Shown one piece after another: positions 24,027 to 31,955 of a stretch of 64,000 bases of DNA; positions within the stretch are counted from its first letter, which is position 1, and every line of letters begins with the position of its first letter. Source of the stretch: AC-32 sp038237925 (GTDB lineage Bacteria; Actinomycetota; Thermoleophilia; Gaiellales; Gaiellaceae); the NCBI GenBank assembly GCA_038237925.1, contig JBBRYF010000006.1, positions 62,001 to 126,000 of the forward strand. Reading direction: 5' to 3'. A program made the position numbers and the translations under genes. The notes beneath the pieces are model-generated. The model saw nothing but the letters and a program-made list of their open reading frames with translations, had not been told where the DNA came from and did no database searches.

Positions 24027-25023
24027 GGGTCGCTCGGGCGACCCGCACCACGGCAAGACGGCGCGCGGGATCCTGCGCTACGCGCCCGACCCGAGCGTGG
24101 CTGTGCTCGACTCGGATCGCGTAGGGGAGATGCTCGCGGGCGTCCCGATCGTCGCGACCGTCGAGGAGGCACTCGCCTTCGAGCCCACGACCGCGGTCGT
24201 GGGTGTCGCGACCCAGGGCGGACGCTTCCCGCCCGCCTGGCGTGAGCTGCTGAAGCAGTGCATCGCGGGCGGCCTCGACATCGAGAACGGCCTGCACGAG
24301 TTCGTCAGCGAGGATGAGGAGCTCGCGGCGCTCGCGCGCGAGCACGGCGTCGAGCTGCGCGACCTGCGCAAGCCGCCTTCCGATCTCAACGTGCCGACCG
24401 GCGAGAACCTCGAGCTGCCGGCGAAGATCGCGCTGACCGTCGGCTCGGACTGCGCGATCGGCAAGAAGACCGTCGCGCTCGAGCTCGACCTCGAGGCTCG
24501 CCGCCGCGGCCTGCGCTCGGTGTTCGTCCCGACCGGCCAGACCGGGATGGCGATCGCGGGCTGGGGAATCGCCGTCGACGCCGTCGTCTCCGACTTCCTA
24601 GCCGGCGCGGCCGAGCGCCTGGTCGTCGAAGGCCACCGCCGCGGAGGCGAGCTGCTCTTCGTCGAGGGCCAGGGCTCGCTCGCGCACCCCGCCTACTCGG
24701 GCGTGACGCTCGGCCTGATCCACGGCTCGGCCCCGCACGTCTTCGTCCTCTGCCACCGGGCGCACTCGACCGAGGTCGAGGGGTACCCCGGATACCCGCT
24801 GCCGAGCCTCCGCGACCTGGTCGACCTGCACGAGCGCATCGCCCTCACGCTGCGGCCGGCCCGCGTTCTCTGCATCGCGCTCAATACGGCTGAGCTCGAC
24901 GAGGACGCGGCACGGACCGCGATCGCCGAGGCCGCCGCCGAGACCCAGCTCCCGGCCGACGACCCGGTGCGGTTCGGCGCCGGACCGCTGCTCGATACGG
25001 TCATCGCAGGGCTGCCGGACTAA
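23995..25023 (+). CDS. dgcN: DUF1611 family P-loop protein, probable D-glutamate N-acetyltransferase
   Basis: 342 residues from GTG 23995, overlapping dgcA. There is an N-terminal Rossmann-like domain (residues 1-125), then a P-loop-like motif in ALTVGSDCAIGKKTVALELD and FVEGQGSLAHPAYSGVTLGL, typical of DUF1611. Members next to dgcA acetylate D-glutamate before racemisation. The name rests on the gene pairing plus the family; the acetyltransferase activity is not evident from motifs alone. Confidence 0.8.
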   Translation: MSGKRYLLLAEGRSGDPHHGKTARGILRYAPDPSVAVLDSDRVGEMLAGVPIVATVEEALAFEPTTAVVGVATQGGRFPPAWRELLKQCIAGGLDIENGLHEFVSEDEELAALAREHGVELRDLRKPPSDLNVPTGENLELPAKIALTVGSDCAIGKKTVALELDLEARRRGLRSVFVPTGQTGMAIAGWGIAVDAVVSDFLAGAAERLVVEGHRRGGELLFVEGQGSLAHPAYSGVTLGLIHGSAPHVFVLCHRAHSTEVEGYPGYPLPSLRDLVDLHERIALTLRPARVLCIALNTAELDEDAARTAIAEAAAETQLPADDPVRFGAGPLLDTVIAGLPD

Positions 25024-25093
25024 GGAGCTCCTTCCCGTTAGCCGAAGAACATGGGAACCTAGAGTCCGGGTCGAAACAGGAGGAGCCGCCAAG

Positions 25094-26620
25094 TTGAAGA
25101 GCATCAAGGGGTTGCTGTGCGCGTGCCTCGCGCTCGCCTGCGTGACTGCCGCCGGAGTCGCGCACGCAGGTCTGGACGTCGGCGTCACCGAGGACGCCGG
25201 CAAGACCGGCAACGGCGTGGCGTTCTTCGCAACGCTCAAAGACGTCGGCCTGAAGGTGAACCGCGTCTCGATCAACTGGGATCCCGCCGCCCCGATGACG
25301 ATCCCGGCTCAGGCCGAGATCGCGAAGTGGCTACCGCAGGCGCAGGTCAGCGGCATCAGGATCATCTTCGCGGTCGCGCCGCACGACGCGCACGACCTGA
25401 CCGCGACACCCGGAGCGACGGCGAAGTTCGTCGCCTTCGTCCAGAAGCTCGCGCAGACCTTCCCGTCGGTCAACGACTACGTGATCGGTAACGAGCCGAA
25501 CCAGCCACGGTTCTGGCTGCCGCAGTTCTCGCCGACCGGACGGCCGCTCGCCGCCGCGCAGTATCTCCCGATCCTCGCCGGCTCCTACGACGTGCTCAAG
25601 ACCCGAAACCCGACGATCAACGTGATCGGCGTCGGCCTCTCGCCGCGCGGCAATGACCAGCCGTTCGCGAAGAGCAACATCTCCCGCTCGCCGGTCCGCT
25701 TCCTCCACGACCTCGGCGTCGCCTACCGCGCGACCGGGCGGACGAAGCCGCTGATGGACGAGCTCGCTTTCCACCCGTATCCGGCCCGCAACGTCGACAC
25801 CCCGGAGGTCGGCTACGGCTGGCCGAACGCGGGGCTGCCGAACCTGGACCGGATCAAGCAAGGAGTCTGGGACGCCTTCCATGGCACTGCCCAGCCGACG
25901 TTCGCGGAGACCGGCGGCACCTTCGCGCAGCCGCTGCGGCTCGACCTCGACGAGGTCGGCTGGCAGGTCGAGATCCTGCCCGCGCTCGCCGCGCTCTACT
26001 TCGGCGCCGAGACCCCCGGCCTCGCGCCCGTGCCCGAGGAGACGCAGGCCAACTACTACGACGACGTGATCAGGTCGGCCGAATGCGACCCGACGGTGCG
26101 GATGCTGAGCTTCTTCCACCTGACCGACGAGCTCGACCTCGGCCGCTGGCAGAGCGGGCTCGAGCGCGCCGACGGCTCGCACCGGCCCTCGTACGACCGG
26201 GTCAAGCAGACGATCGCCCAGACACATGGCGACTGCCCGGTGGCGCCGACGAGCTGGAGGCACGCGAGCGGCGTGATCCTGCCGGTCGCCGCGTGGGGCA
26301 AGCTCCGCAAGCCGTTCCCGCTCAAGCGCTCCCGCTGGAGCTTCTCCGCCGGCGCTGCCGAGGAAGCCACTTTCCGCGCCGGGATCTTCAAGGCCGGCCC
26401 GCGCAAGGCCGCACTCGGGAAGCGGCTCGCGAAGGGCAAGCCCAAGCCGGCGCTGTTCGCGAAGGGCACGATCAAGGCGAAGCGGCGCTTGGTGTACTTT
26501 CCGATACGCAAGCTCAAGGCAGGTAGGTACGTCTTTGCGATCCGCATGAGCGCGACCATGAATCCCCAGCGCGCGAGCGTTCTCGTCAGCCGCTCGTTCC
26601 GCGTCGGCCCTCGTCGATGA
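25094..26620 (+). CDS. Secreted glycoside-hydrolase-like TIM-barrel protein
   Basis: 508 residues from TTG 25094, with AGGAGG 10 nt upstream. The signal peptide (LLCACLALACVTAAGVAHAG) is followed by a barrel with an acid/base candidate in YVIGNEPNQPRFW and a nucleophile candidate in LDLDEVGWQVE, matching the Asn-Glu-Pro pattern of clan A glycosidases (GH5/GH39-like). FHPYPARN is also typical. The last 110 residues are a basic beta-rich domain. The substrate is unknown. Its TGA overlaps the ATG of the first aminopeptidase. Confidence 0.75.
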   Translation: MKSIKGLLCACLALACVTAAGVAHAGLDVGVTEDAGKTGNGVAFFATLKDVGLKVNRVSINWDPAAPMTIPAQAEIAKWLPQAQVSGIRIIFAVAPHDAHDLTATPGATAKFVAFVQKLAQTFPSVNDYVIGNEPNQPRFWLPQFSPTGRPLAAAQYLPILAGSYDVLKTRNPTINVIGVGLSPRGNDQPFAKSNISRSPVRFLHDLGVAYRATGRTKPLMDELAFHPYPARNVDTPEVGYGWPNAGLPNLDRIKQGVWDAFHGTAQPTFAETGGTFAQPLRLDLDEVGWQVEILPALAALYFGAETPGLAPVPEETQANYYDDVIRSAECDPTVRMLSFFHLTDELDLGRWQSGLERADGSHRPSYDRVKQTIAQTHGDCPVAPTSWRHASGVILPVAAWGKLRKPFPLKRSRWSFSAGAAEEATFRAGIFKAGPRKAALGKRLAKGKPKPALFAKGTIKAKRRLVYFPIRKLKAGRYVFAIRMSATMNPQRASVLVSRSFRVGPRR

Positions 26621-27750
26621 GGGATCCGCGAGCCGCCCGGCTCGGCGAGCTGATCGTCTCCTACTCGCTCGGCCTCGAGCCGGGCAAGGTGGTGCGGATC
26701 GATGCCCCGCTTGTCGCCGAGCCGCTCGCGGTCGAGGTCTATCGCGCCGCGCTCTCCGCCGGCGCGCACCCGTACGTGGACGTCGCGCTCGAGCGCGCTC
26801 CCGAGCTCCTGCTCGCGGAGGCGAGCGAGGAGCAGCTCGACTTCGTCTCGCCGATCGCACTGGCGGAGATCGAACAGGTGGACGCGATCGTGACCGTCTG
26901 GTCGGAGTCGAACACACGTGCGCTGAGCCGCGCCGACCCGGACCGGCACCAGCGGTGGATCGCCTCGACCCAGCAGCTCGCGAAGCGCCGCTGGGCGCGC
27001 ATGGCCGCCGACGAGCTCGGGTGGTGCGGCGTCCTCTTCCCGACCGAGGGCCACGCACAGGACGCCGAGATGTCGCTCGCCGCGTACGAGCGGTTCGTCT
27101 TCCGCGCCTGCCATGTCGAGGAGCCGGGTGACGCAGTCGCGCACTGGCGCCGCGTTCGAGACGAGCTGGGCGCCCGCGCGCAGGGCCTCGCAGAGGTGCG
27201 GGAGCTGCGGATCGTCGGTCCCGGGACCGACCTCAAGCTCGGCGTCGAGGGCAGGCGCTGGCAGGCCGCCGACGGGCGCTACAACATGCCAGACGGCGAG
27301 ATCTACACGAGCCCGCTCGAGACCGTCACCGAAGGAGAGATCAGCTTTACGTTCCCGGCTCTCTTTCATGGGCGCGAGGTGACGGAGATCAAGCTGCGCT
27401 TCGAGGGCGGGACGGTGGTCGCGGCGGAGGCGGCTCGCGGAGGCGAGTACCTAGACGCGCTCCTCGAGCTCGACGACGGCGCGCGCCGGCTTGGCGAGGT
27501 CGCGTTCGGCCTCAACTACGAGATCGACCGCTTCACCCAGAACACGCTCTTCGACGAGAAGATCGGCGGCACGATGCACGTCGCGCTCGGCTCCGCGTTC
27601 GACGACCTCGGCGGCCAGAACGAGTCGGCGCTGCACTGGGACCTCGTCTGCGACCTGCGCGCCGAGGGCGAGGTGTACGCCGACGGCGAGCTGATCTGGC
27701 GGGCCGGCCGCTTCCTCGAGCAGCCCGAGCCGGCGGTCGAGCGTGTCTGA
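26617..27750 (+). CDS. M29-family aminopeptidase (copy 1)
   Basis: 377 residues of the AmpS/AmpT M29 metalloaminopeptidase family. The dimetal-site motifs are in the C-terminal half: NMPDGEIYTSPLE, LGEVAFGLN, NTLFDEKIGGTMHVALGSAF and ALHWDLVCDLR. The N-terminal domain includes VWSESNTRALSRADPDRHQR. It releases N-terminal amino acids with Co/Zn/Mg. ATG 26617 overlaps the previous stop. A second, homologous copy follows with an 8-nt overlap, suggesting a tandem duplication. Confidence 0.9.
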   Translation: MRDPRAARLGELIVSYSLGLEPGKVVRIDAPLVAEPLAVEVYRAALSAGAHPYVDVALERAPELLLAEASEEQLDFVSPIALAEIEQVDAIVTVWSESNTRALSRADPDRHQRWIASTQQLAKRRWARMAADELGWCGVLFPTEGHAQDAEMSLAAYERFVFRACHVEEPGDAVAHWRRVRDELGARAQGLAEVRELRIVGPGTDLKLGVEGRRWQAADGRYNMPDGEIYTSPLETVTEGEISFTFPALFHGREVTEIKLRFEGGTVVAAEAARGGEYLDALLELDDGARRLGEVAFGLNYEIDRFTQNTLFDEKIGGTMHVALGSAFDDLGGQNESALHWDLVCDLRAEGEVYADGELIWRAGRFLEQPEPAVERV

Positions 27751-28843
27751 GCGGCTGCGCCGGTTCGCCGAGGTGCTCGTCGGCTACTCGGCCGGCGTGA
27801 AGCCCGGCGACCTCGTCGTGATCGAAGGAACGACCAACGTCGAGCCGCTGCTGAACGAGCTCTACGGCGCGGTGCTACGCGCCGACGGCCGACCGGCGAC
27901 GCGGGTCTACCCGGAGCTCACGGAGCTGCTGCTCTCGGAGGGAACCGACGCGCAGGCCGCGTGGCTGAGCCCAGCCGAGCTCGAGGACGTCGAACGCGCA
28001 GACGTCTGGATCGTGATCGAGGCGCCGAGCAACACGAAGGCGCTGACCATGATCGACCCCGAGCGCCAGGCGCTGGTCCAGCGCTCGAGGAAAGAGCTCC
28101 GCGAGCGCTACCTCGAGCGCGCGCTGCACGGCGAGCTGCGCTGGGTGCTGACCGGCTACCCGACGAGCGCGGCCGCTCAGGACGCGGAGATGTCGTTAGC
28201 CGAGTACGAGGACTTCCTCTACGCAGCCGCGCTGCTCGACGACGGCGACCCGGTCGCCCGCTGGCGCGCGTTCTCCGAGGAGCTGAAGCGCGCGGCCGAG
28301 TTCATGAACGGCAAGGAGGAGCTCCGCATCGTCGCGGAGGACACCGACCTGACCCTGACGTTCGGGGGCCGCACGTGGCTCGCGGCCGACGGTCACGAGA
28401 ACTTCCCGGACGGCGAGGTCTTCACCGCCCCGCACGAGACCGGGGTGGAGGGCACGATCCGCTTCACGTATCCGGCGGTCTTCCGCGGCCGGCAGGTGGA
28501 CGACGTGCGACTGCGCTTCCGCGAGGGCGAGGTCGTCGAGGCGACCGCGGCCCGCGCGCAGGACTTCCTCGAGGAGATGATCGCGGTCGACGAGGGCGCG
28601 CGACGGGTGGGCGAGCTCGCCTTCGGCCTGAACGAGGCGGTCACGCTCTTCACGCACAACATCCTTTTCGACGAGAAGATCGGCGGCACCGTCCACCTCG
28701 CCCTCGGCAGCGCGTATCCGGAGTGCGGCGGCGAAAATCGCTCAGCGCTGCACTGGGACATGATCTGCGACCTCCGTTCGGGCAGCGAGGTCTACGCCGA
28801 CGGAGAGCTCGTCTACCGGGACGGGCGCTTCCTCTCGCTCTGA
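27743..28843 (+). CDS. M29-family aminopeptidase (copy 2)
   Basis: 366 residues from GTG 27743. It carries the same motifs as copy 1: NFPDGEVFTAPHE, LGSAYPECGGENRSALHWDM, NILFDEKIGGTVHLALG and SNTKALTMIDPERQ. The two copies are colinear over their length but clearly diverged, so the duplication is old. The two may form a heteromer or differ in specificity. The stop TGA (28841-28843) overlaps a CTG proposed as the start of the next gene. Confidence 0.9.
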   Translation: MSERLRRFAEVLVGYSAGVKPGDLVVIEGTTNVEPLLNELYGAVLRADGRPATRVYPELTELLLSEGTDAQAAWLSPAELEDVERADVWIVIEAPSNTKALTMIDPERQALVQRSRKELRERYLERALHGELRWVLTGYPTSAAAQDAEMSLAEYEDFLYAAALLDDGDPVARWRAFSEELKRAAEFMNGKEELRIVAEDTDLTLTFGGRTWLAADGHENFPDGEVFTAPHETGVEGTIRFTYPAVFRGRQVDDVRLRFREGEVVEATAARAQDFLEEMIAVDEGARRVGELAFGLNEAVTLFTHNILFDEKIGGTVHLALGSAYPECGGENRSALHWDMICDLRSGSEVYADGELVYRDGRFLSL

Positions 28844-29349
28844 CGCGCGTCGTCGTCATCGCCGACACGCACCTGCCGCGCGGGTCGCGGCGCCTGCCGG
28901 ACGAGTGCGTGCGCGAGCTCGAGCGCGCCGACCTGATCCTCCACGCGGGGGACTTCACGGCTGCGTCCGTGCTGCGCGAGCTCGAGGCGCTCGCTTTGGT
29001 CGAGGCGGTGTACGGGAACATGGACGAGCCGGCGCTGCAGGAAGAGCTGCCGGAGCGGCGGGTGGTCGAGGTCGACGGCATCCGGATCGGCATGGTCCAC
29101 ATCCCGGGCGCGCGCGTGGGGCGGGAGGAGCGGCTGATCGGCTGGTTCCCGGGCTGCGACGCAGTCGTTTACGGTCACACGCATCTACCGCAGGTCGAGC
29201 AGCACCGCGGCGTGTGGATCCTCAACCCCGGCAGCCCGACTGAGCGCCGGCGCGCGGCGCACCGTTCGCTTCTGGTCCTCGATGCGGCCGGATCCCGCTT
29301 GGAACCGGGCCTCTTGAACGCTTCTTGGGGGAGTATCGGTTCTCTGTAG
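28840..29349 (+). CDS. YfcE/MJ0936-type metallophosphoesterase, probable CTG start
   Basis: 169 residues. All phosphoesterase motifs are present from the very N terminus: VVVIADTHLP, LILHAGDF, VYGNMDEP, IGMVHIPG, VVYGHTHLPQ and ILNPGSPT. The first Asp-x-His is only about 7 residues from the start, and the only usable codon before it is CTG 28840, overlapping the upstream TGA as CTGA. A later GTG would remove the metal site. The last 7 codons and the TAG come from the left end of the inserted transposon; before insertion the protein would have ended at Ala-Ser just before TGA. It probably hydrolyses phosphodiesters or phosphomonoesters. Confidence 0.85.
   Translation: MTRVVVIADTHLPRGSRRLPDECVRELERADLILHAGDFTAASVLRELEALALVEAVYGNMDEPALQEELPERRVVEVDGIRIGMVHIPGARVGREERLIGWFPGCDAVVYGHTHLPQVEQHRGVWILNPGSPTERRRAAHRSLLVLDAAGSRLEPGLLNASWGSIGSL
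29320..29327 (+). repeat. Target-site duplication, left copy
   Basis: GCTTCTTG directly abuts the left inverted end of the transposon and is repeated at 31906-31913. Confidence 0.9.
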
Positions 29350-29351
29350 AA
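29328..29351 (+). repeat. Left terminal inverted repeat
   Basis: 24 nt, perfect reverse complement of 31882-31905. It supplies the last codons and TAG stop of the interrupted phosphoesterase gene. Confidence 0.92.
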
Positions 29352-29397
29352 GCCGGGATGAGGCGTGGCTGCGCCGTGAGGCGTGGTGAATGCTGCG

Positions 29398-30222
29398 CTA
29401 CGACCTCGGCTTCAGGAGTGGTTCAAGCTCGCTGAGGATTTCCGTACAGGTCGCGCCGATCGCATCCAGCGAGGGCATCAGGTCCCAATTCGGCTTTCCG
29501 AAGACGGCCTTGCCGACGACCTGCGCCTGCAAGTCCACGTCTGGGTGCGATCCGGTCGGAATAACGAAGAGGTTCGCTACTTCGCTGCCGTCTCGGAGGG
29601 GTTCAGGATCGGGCAATTCAAGGACGTTCTGCTCGCCGGGTGCGTATCGACAATCGCGGAGGGTCGACTCATGCGGAATCGTCCCACGAACGACGAAGGC
29701 CCCAAAAGCCGCGACTTGGATAGCTCGATGCTTGTCGTGGTTCGACAACTCCCTCAAGACCGTGAGCGGGCTAGAGAGAGTGTCCGGCAAACCAGCCTCA
29801 AGTTGAAATGGCTGGAACTTCTTCACGACGTCGGCTGCGGTGTCGGACATGAACTTGCGGTGAGGATGAGAGGGCCAGGAATGACCCTTGGCCTTATCGA
29901 TCATGGGGAACTGGATGCTCGGGGCCTGGGTCTCGTCCGGCTCCCGCCCGAGGTGATCAATCGCCAGTTGCCATGCCGCGTAGTTCAACGCCGAACGAAA
30001 GTCGCTTACCGCGTTACCGACGATGAGCCCAGCGTCATCCGGGAGGCCTGGCCAGGCCGTGTAGGACATGACGCTCCGTTCCGGATCAAAGTGCCGCCGG
30101 GTTTCGATCGGATGTTCCTGACCGTCAGCAAACCGTCCGACCGCTATACGGAGCGAATCGACGTGGCCTTCAGCTCTTTCCAGCTTCGCCCAAGCGTCGT
30201 CCAGTCGAGACTTCGGAGTCAT
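29398..30222 (-). CDS. Transposon cargo protein of unknown function
   Basis: 274 residues from ATG 30222; the open frame reaches 30303, but the extra part is Arg-rich and unlikely. Recognisable stretches are FRSALNYAAWQLAIDHLGRE, IQFPMIDKAKG, LSNHDKHRAIQV and a beta-rich C-terminal half. The N-terminal helices plus the N-x-DKHR motif recall a widespread uncharacterised actinobacterial family found near mobile genes, loosely HEPN-like. No catalytic assignment is safe. It lies just inside the left transposon end. Confidence 0.6.
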   Translation of the reverse strand: MTPKSRLDDAWAKLERAEGHVDSLRIAVGRFADGQEHPIETRRHFDPERSVMSYTAWPGLPDDAGLIVGNAVSDFRSALNYAAWQLAIDHLGREPDETQAPSIQFPMIDKAKGHSWPSHPHRKFMSDTAADVVKKFQPFQLEAGLPDTLSSPLTVLRELSNHDKHRAIQVAAFGAFVVRGTIPHESTLRDCRYAPGEQNVLELPDPEPLRDGSEVANLFVIPTGSHPDVDLQAQVVGKAVFGKPNWDLMPSLDAIGATCTEILSELEPLLKPRS

Positions 30223-30285
30223 GGGTCGCAGCCTGCGATGGAGGCGGAGGAATGATCTCCGTAACCGCCAGTACGCTGTCCAGAC

Positions 30286-30405
30286 ATGGCCGACAAGTCT
30301 CAAGAGCCGAAGCAGACTACGCCGAAGGGATTAGAGATTCCGCTGCCGAAGCGCTCCGAGGTCATGGACTTCTTCCGCAAGGTCACGAAGCCCAAGAAGC
30401 GCTAG
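30286..30405 (+). CDS. 39-aa conserved small protein (cargo)
   Basis: The ATG at 30286 opens a 39-residue frame reading MADKSQEPKQTTPKGLEIPL and ending FFRKVTKPKKR. It is strongly charged, with a Pro-Lys-Arg-rich core (IPLPKRSEVMDFF). I recall similar very short proteins in actinobacteria, but no function. It is transcribed divergently from the 274-aa cargo gene, 63 nt away. Confidence 0.6.
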   Translation: MADKSQEPKQTTPKGLEIPLPKRSEVMDFFRKVTKPKKR

Positions 30406-30461
30406 ACGACTTCGGCGGAACGGTAAGGCGCGAAGCATGGCCCCGCGCCTTCCGTCTCCTG

Positions 30462-30647
30462 CTAAGCGGCCCGGTTAGTCCGGTCAACGACCGGAGCCGA
30501 AGCCGCGTGACGCTTGATGGTCGCGATGGCATTCTCTGCGCCTGCCTTGCGGGTGTAGCCCTCGGTCCACCAGACCAAGTTCCCACCCGACCAGAAGCGC
30601 GCGCGGAAGCCATCCACGTCGCGTCGGATTGTGAAGTAGGGGCGCAT
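30462..30647 (-). CDS. DUF1508/YegP-like small protein (cargo)
   Basis: 61 residues from ATG 30647 with GGAGG 9 nt upstream. The segment DVDGFRARFWSGGNLVWWTE, followed by GYTRKAGAENAIATIK, matches a single DUF1508 (YegP) repeat. Function unknown; family members are small soluble beta-alpha proteins. It lies between the 39-aa gene and the transposase within the transposon. Confidence 0.7.
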   Translation of the reverse strand: MRPYFTIRRDVDGFRARFWSGGNLVWWTEGYTRKAGAENAIATIKRHAASAPVVDRTNRAA

Positions 30648-30842
30648 AGCCCTTACCTCCCGCTCGATTCCCCCGCCTGCCGCGCCAACGGCTCCATTCA
30701 GCGGAGGGCTGGGGAAAACGGTAGGCGGGGAATCGGACGTCAGGTCCGGTCCCTAAGCTCCCCCTTGCGCCTGACTCCCGCTCGGCGCTGGGTGACACCT
30801 ACTGACGGCGGCCTGAGCGCCAACTCAGGCCGCCAACTTCTT

Positions 30843-31775
30843 CTAAAGCGCCGCAGCCTCTACCAGGTCAAGGAACATAGCCCGCCGGTCGTCCCGGTGG
30901 TTGTAGCGCCACACGTACTCGTTCAAGTAGCCCTGCAGCCACTTGTGCGAGACAGCGTGGTAGTTGCCTCGGATCCCGGACTTCATGTTCCCGAAGAAGC
31001 CCTCGATGGTCTGCGTGTGGACGTTCCCGTCCACGTAGATCCGCGCCGAGTGATTGATCCGTCGGTGCGTGTAGCCCGTTTTGCCGAGCTTCTTGTACCC
31101 GTGGTAGTCGTCCGTGTAGAGGATCGAGTCGGGGACGACGTACTCGCGCACCTTCCGCACTACCAGCGGCCCTCGACTATTGGGGACAACCTCGGCCCGA
31201 ATGCGGCCCTTGCGCTCGACGGCGGCGAAGACCAACGCCTTGCGATCCCAGTGGGCGTTCTTCGGCAGCTTCGGGTAGGCGCGAGGCTTCCCGCCCACGA
31301 AGGTCTCGTCGGCCTCGACCTCGCCGGACAACTGCGTCTCGTTCTGGGTCATGGCCTCGTTCCGAATCTTGTTGAACATTCGCCAGGCGGTCTCGTAGTG
31401 GACGCCAAGCTCCCGGCCGTGGTGCTTGGCCGAGATTCCGCATTTTGTGCTCGCCATGAGGTACATGGCGTAGAACCACAGGTGGAGCGAGGTCGAGGAC
31501 TTCGCAAAGATCGTCCCTGCCGTCGGGTGGACGTGGTGGCCGCAAGCGGTACACGTCCACGACTGGCGGCGCTGCGTCGTCTTGTAGCGCTTGAAGCGCC
31601 GCTCCTGTTCGCACTTCGGGCAGTGAGCCGTCTCGCCGTCGGGCGAGTGACGAGTACGCCACAGGTGCTCAAGGCAAGCCTCGTCGTCGGGGAACTTCTT
31701 CATGAACTCCATCACCGAGTAGGTGGAGTCCGAGGAAGCGGCGCGGATAGGGTGAAGGCGGTCAACTGGGGGCAC
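30843..31775 (-). CDS. IS1595-family (ISXO2-like) transposase
   Basis: 310 residues from the longest start; ATG 31712 (MEFMKKFPDDEACLEHLW) is the likelier one. An N-terminal zinc finger (CPKCEQERRFKRY, CTACGHHVHPTAGTIF) is followed by the DDE-type catalytic domain: VEADETFVGGKPR (first Asp), LYTDDYHGYKKL (second Asp) and the last acidic/Asn region HTQTIEGFFGNMKSGIRGNY. This is the ISXO2-like transposase fold of IS1595. It is complete and appears functional. Confidence 0.95.
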   Translation of the reverse strand: MPPVDRLHPIRAASSDSTYSVMEFMKKFPDDEACLEHLWRTRHSPDGETAHCPKCEQERRFKRYKTTQRRQSWTCTACGHHVHPTAGTIFAKSSTSLHLWFYAMYLMASTKCGISAKHHGRELGVHYETAWRMFNKIRNEAMTQNETQLSGEVEADETFVGGKPRAYPKLPKNAHWDRKALVFAAVERKGRIRAEVVPNSRGPLVVRKVREYVVPDSILYTDDYHGYKKLGKTGYTHRRINHSARIYVDGNVHTQTIEGFFGNMKSGIRGNYHAVSHKWLQGYLNEYVWRYNHRDDRRAMFLDLVEAAAL

Positions 31776-31881
31776 GTGTCGCTCCTTGTTGGCAAGAACG
31801 CGTCACTGGTTGCCACCGGTGGCGCGTTCGCTTTATCTAAGCCAAATACTAGGGATCGGGTCGGACGTTGAGCGGGCGCGT

Positions 31882-31905
31882 TTCTACAGAGAACCGATAC
31901 TCCCC
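31882..31905 (-). repeat. Right terminal inverted repeat
   Basis: 24 nt, perfect reverse complement of the left end. It abuts GCTTCTTG (31906-31913). Confidence 0.92.
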
Positions 31906-31913
31906 GCTTCTTG
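31906..31913 (+). repeat. Target-site duplication, right copy
   Basis: GCTTCTTG. Its last three bases (TTG, 31911-31913) form the first half of the -35 box of the LexA-controlled gene. Confidence 0.9.
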
Positions 31914-31955
31914 ACACGAACAGATGTTCGCGTTACCATGGCGAACATATGTTCG
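31911..31955 (+). promoter_or_regulatory. LexA-controlled promoter with two SOS boxes
   Basis: -35 TTGACA (31911-31916), 17-bp spacer, -10 TACCAT (31934-31939). Two boxes match the Gram-positive LexA consensus CGAACnnnnGTTCG exactly: CGAACAGATGTTCG (31917-31930, in the spacer) and CGAACATATGTTCG (31942-31955, covering the start codon). The predicted transcript would be essentially leaderless. Confidence 0.88.

Larger units (their letters stand above)
29328..31905. mobile_element. IS1595-type transposon with cargo, complete
   Basis: The 24-nt ends 29328-29351 and 31882-31905 are perfect inverted repeats (outer end GGGGAGTATCGG). Both sides carry the 8-bp direct repeat GCTTCTTG, the duplication length typical of IS1595-family elements. 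Inside are a transposase of that family (30843-31775), a hypothetical gene, a 39-aa gene and a DUF1508 gene. The inside looks lower in G+C than the chromosome. The perfect ends, intact duplication and intact transposase suggest a recent insertion. Confidence 0.93.

Noticed and set aside
30252..31871. 539-codon open frame on the plus strand
   Set aside because: It lies antisense to the transposase and DUF1508 genes, which have clear motifs; its product has no recognisable domain. It is a G+C-driven shadow.
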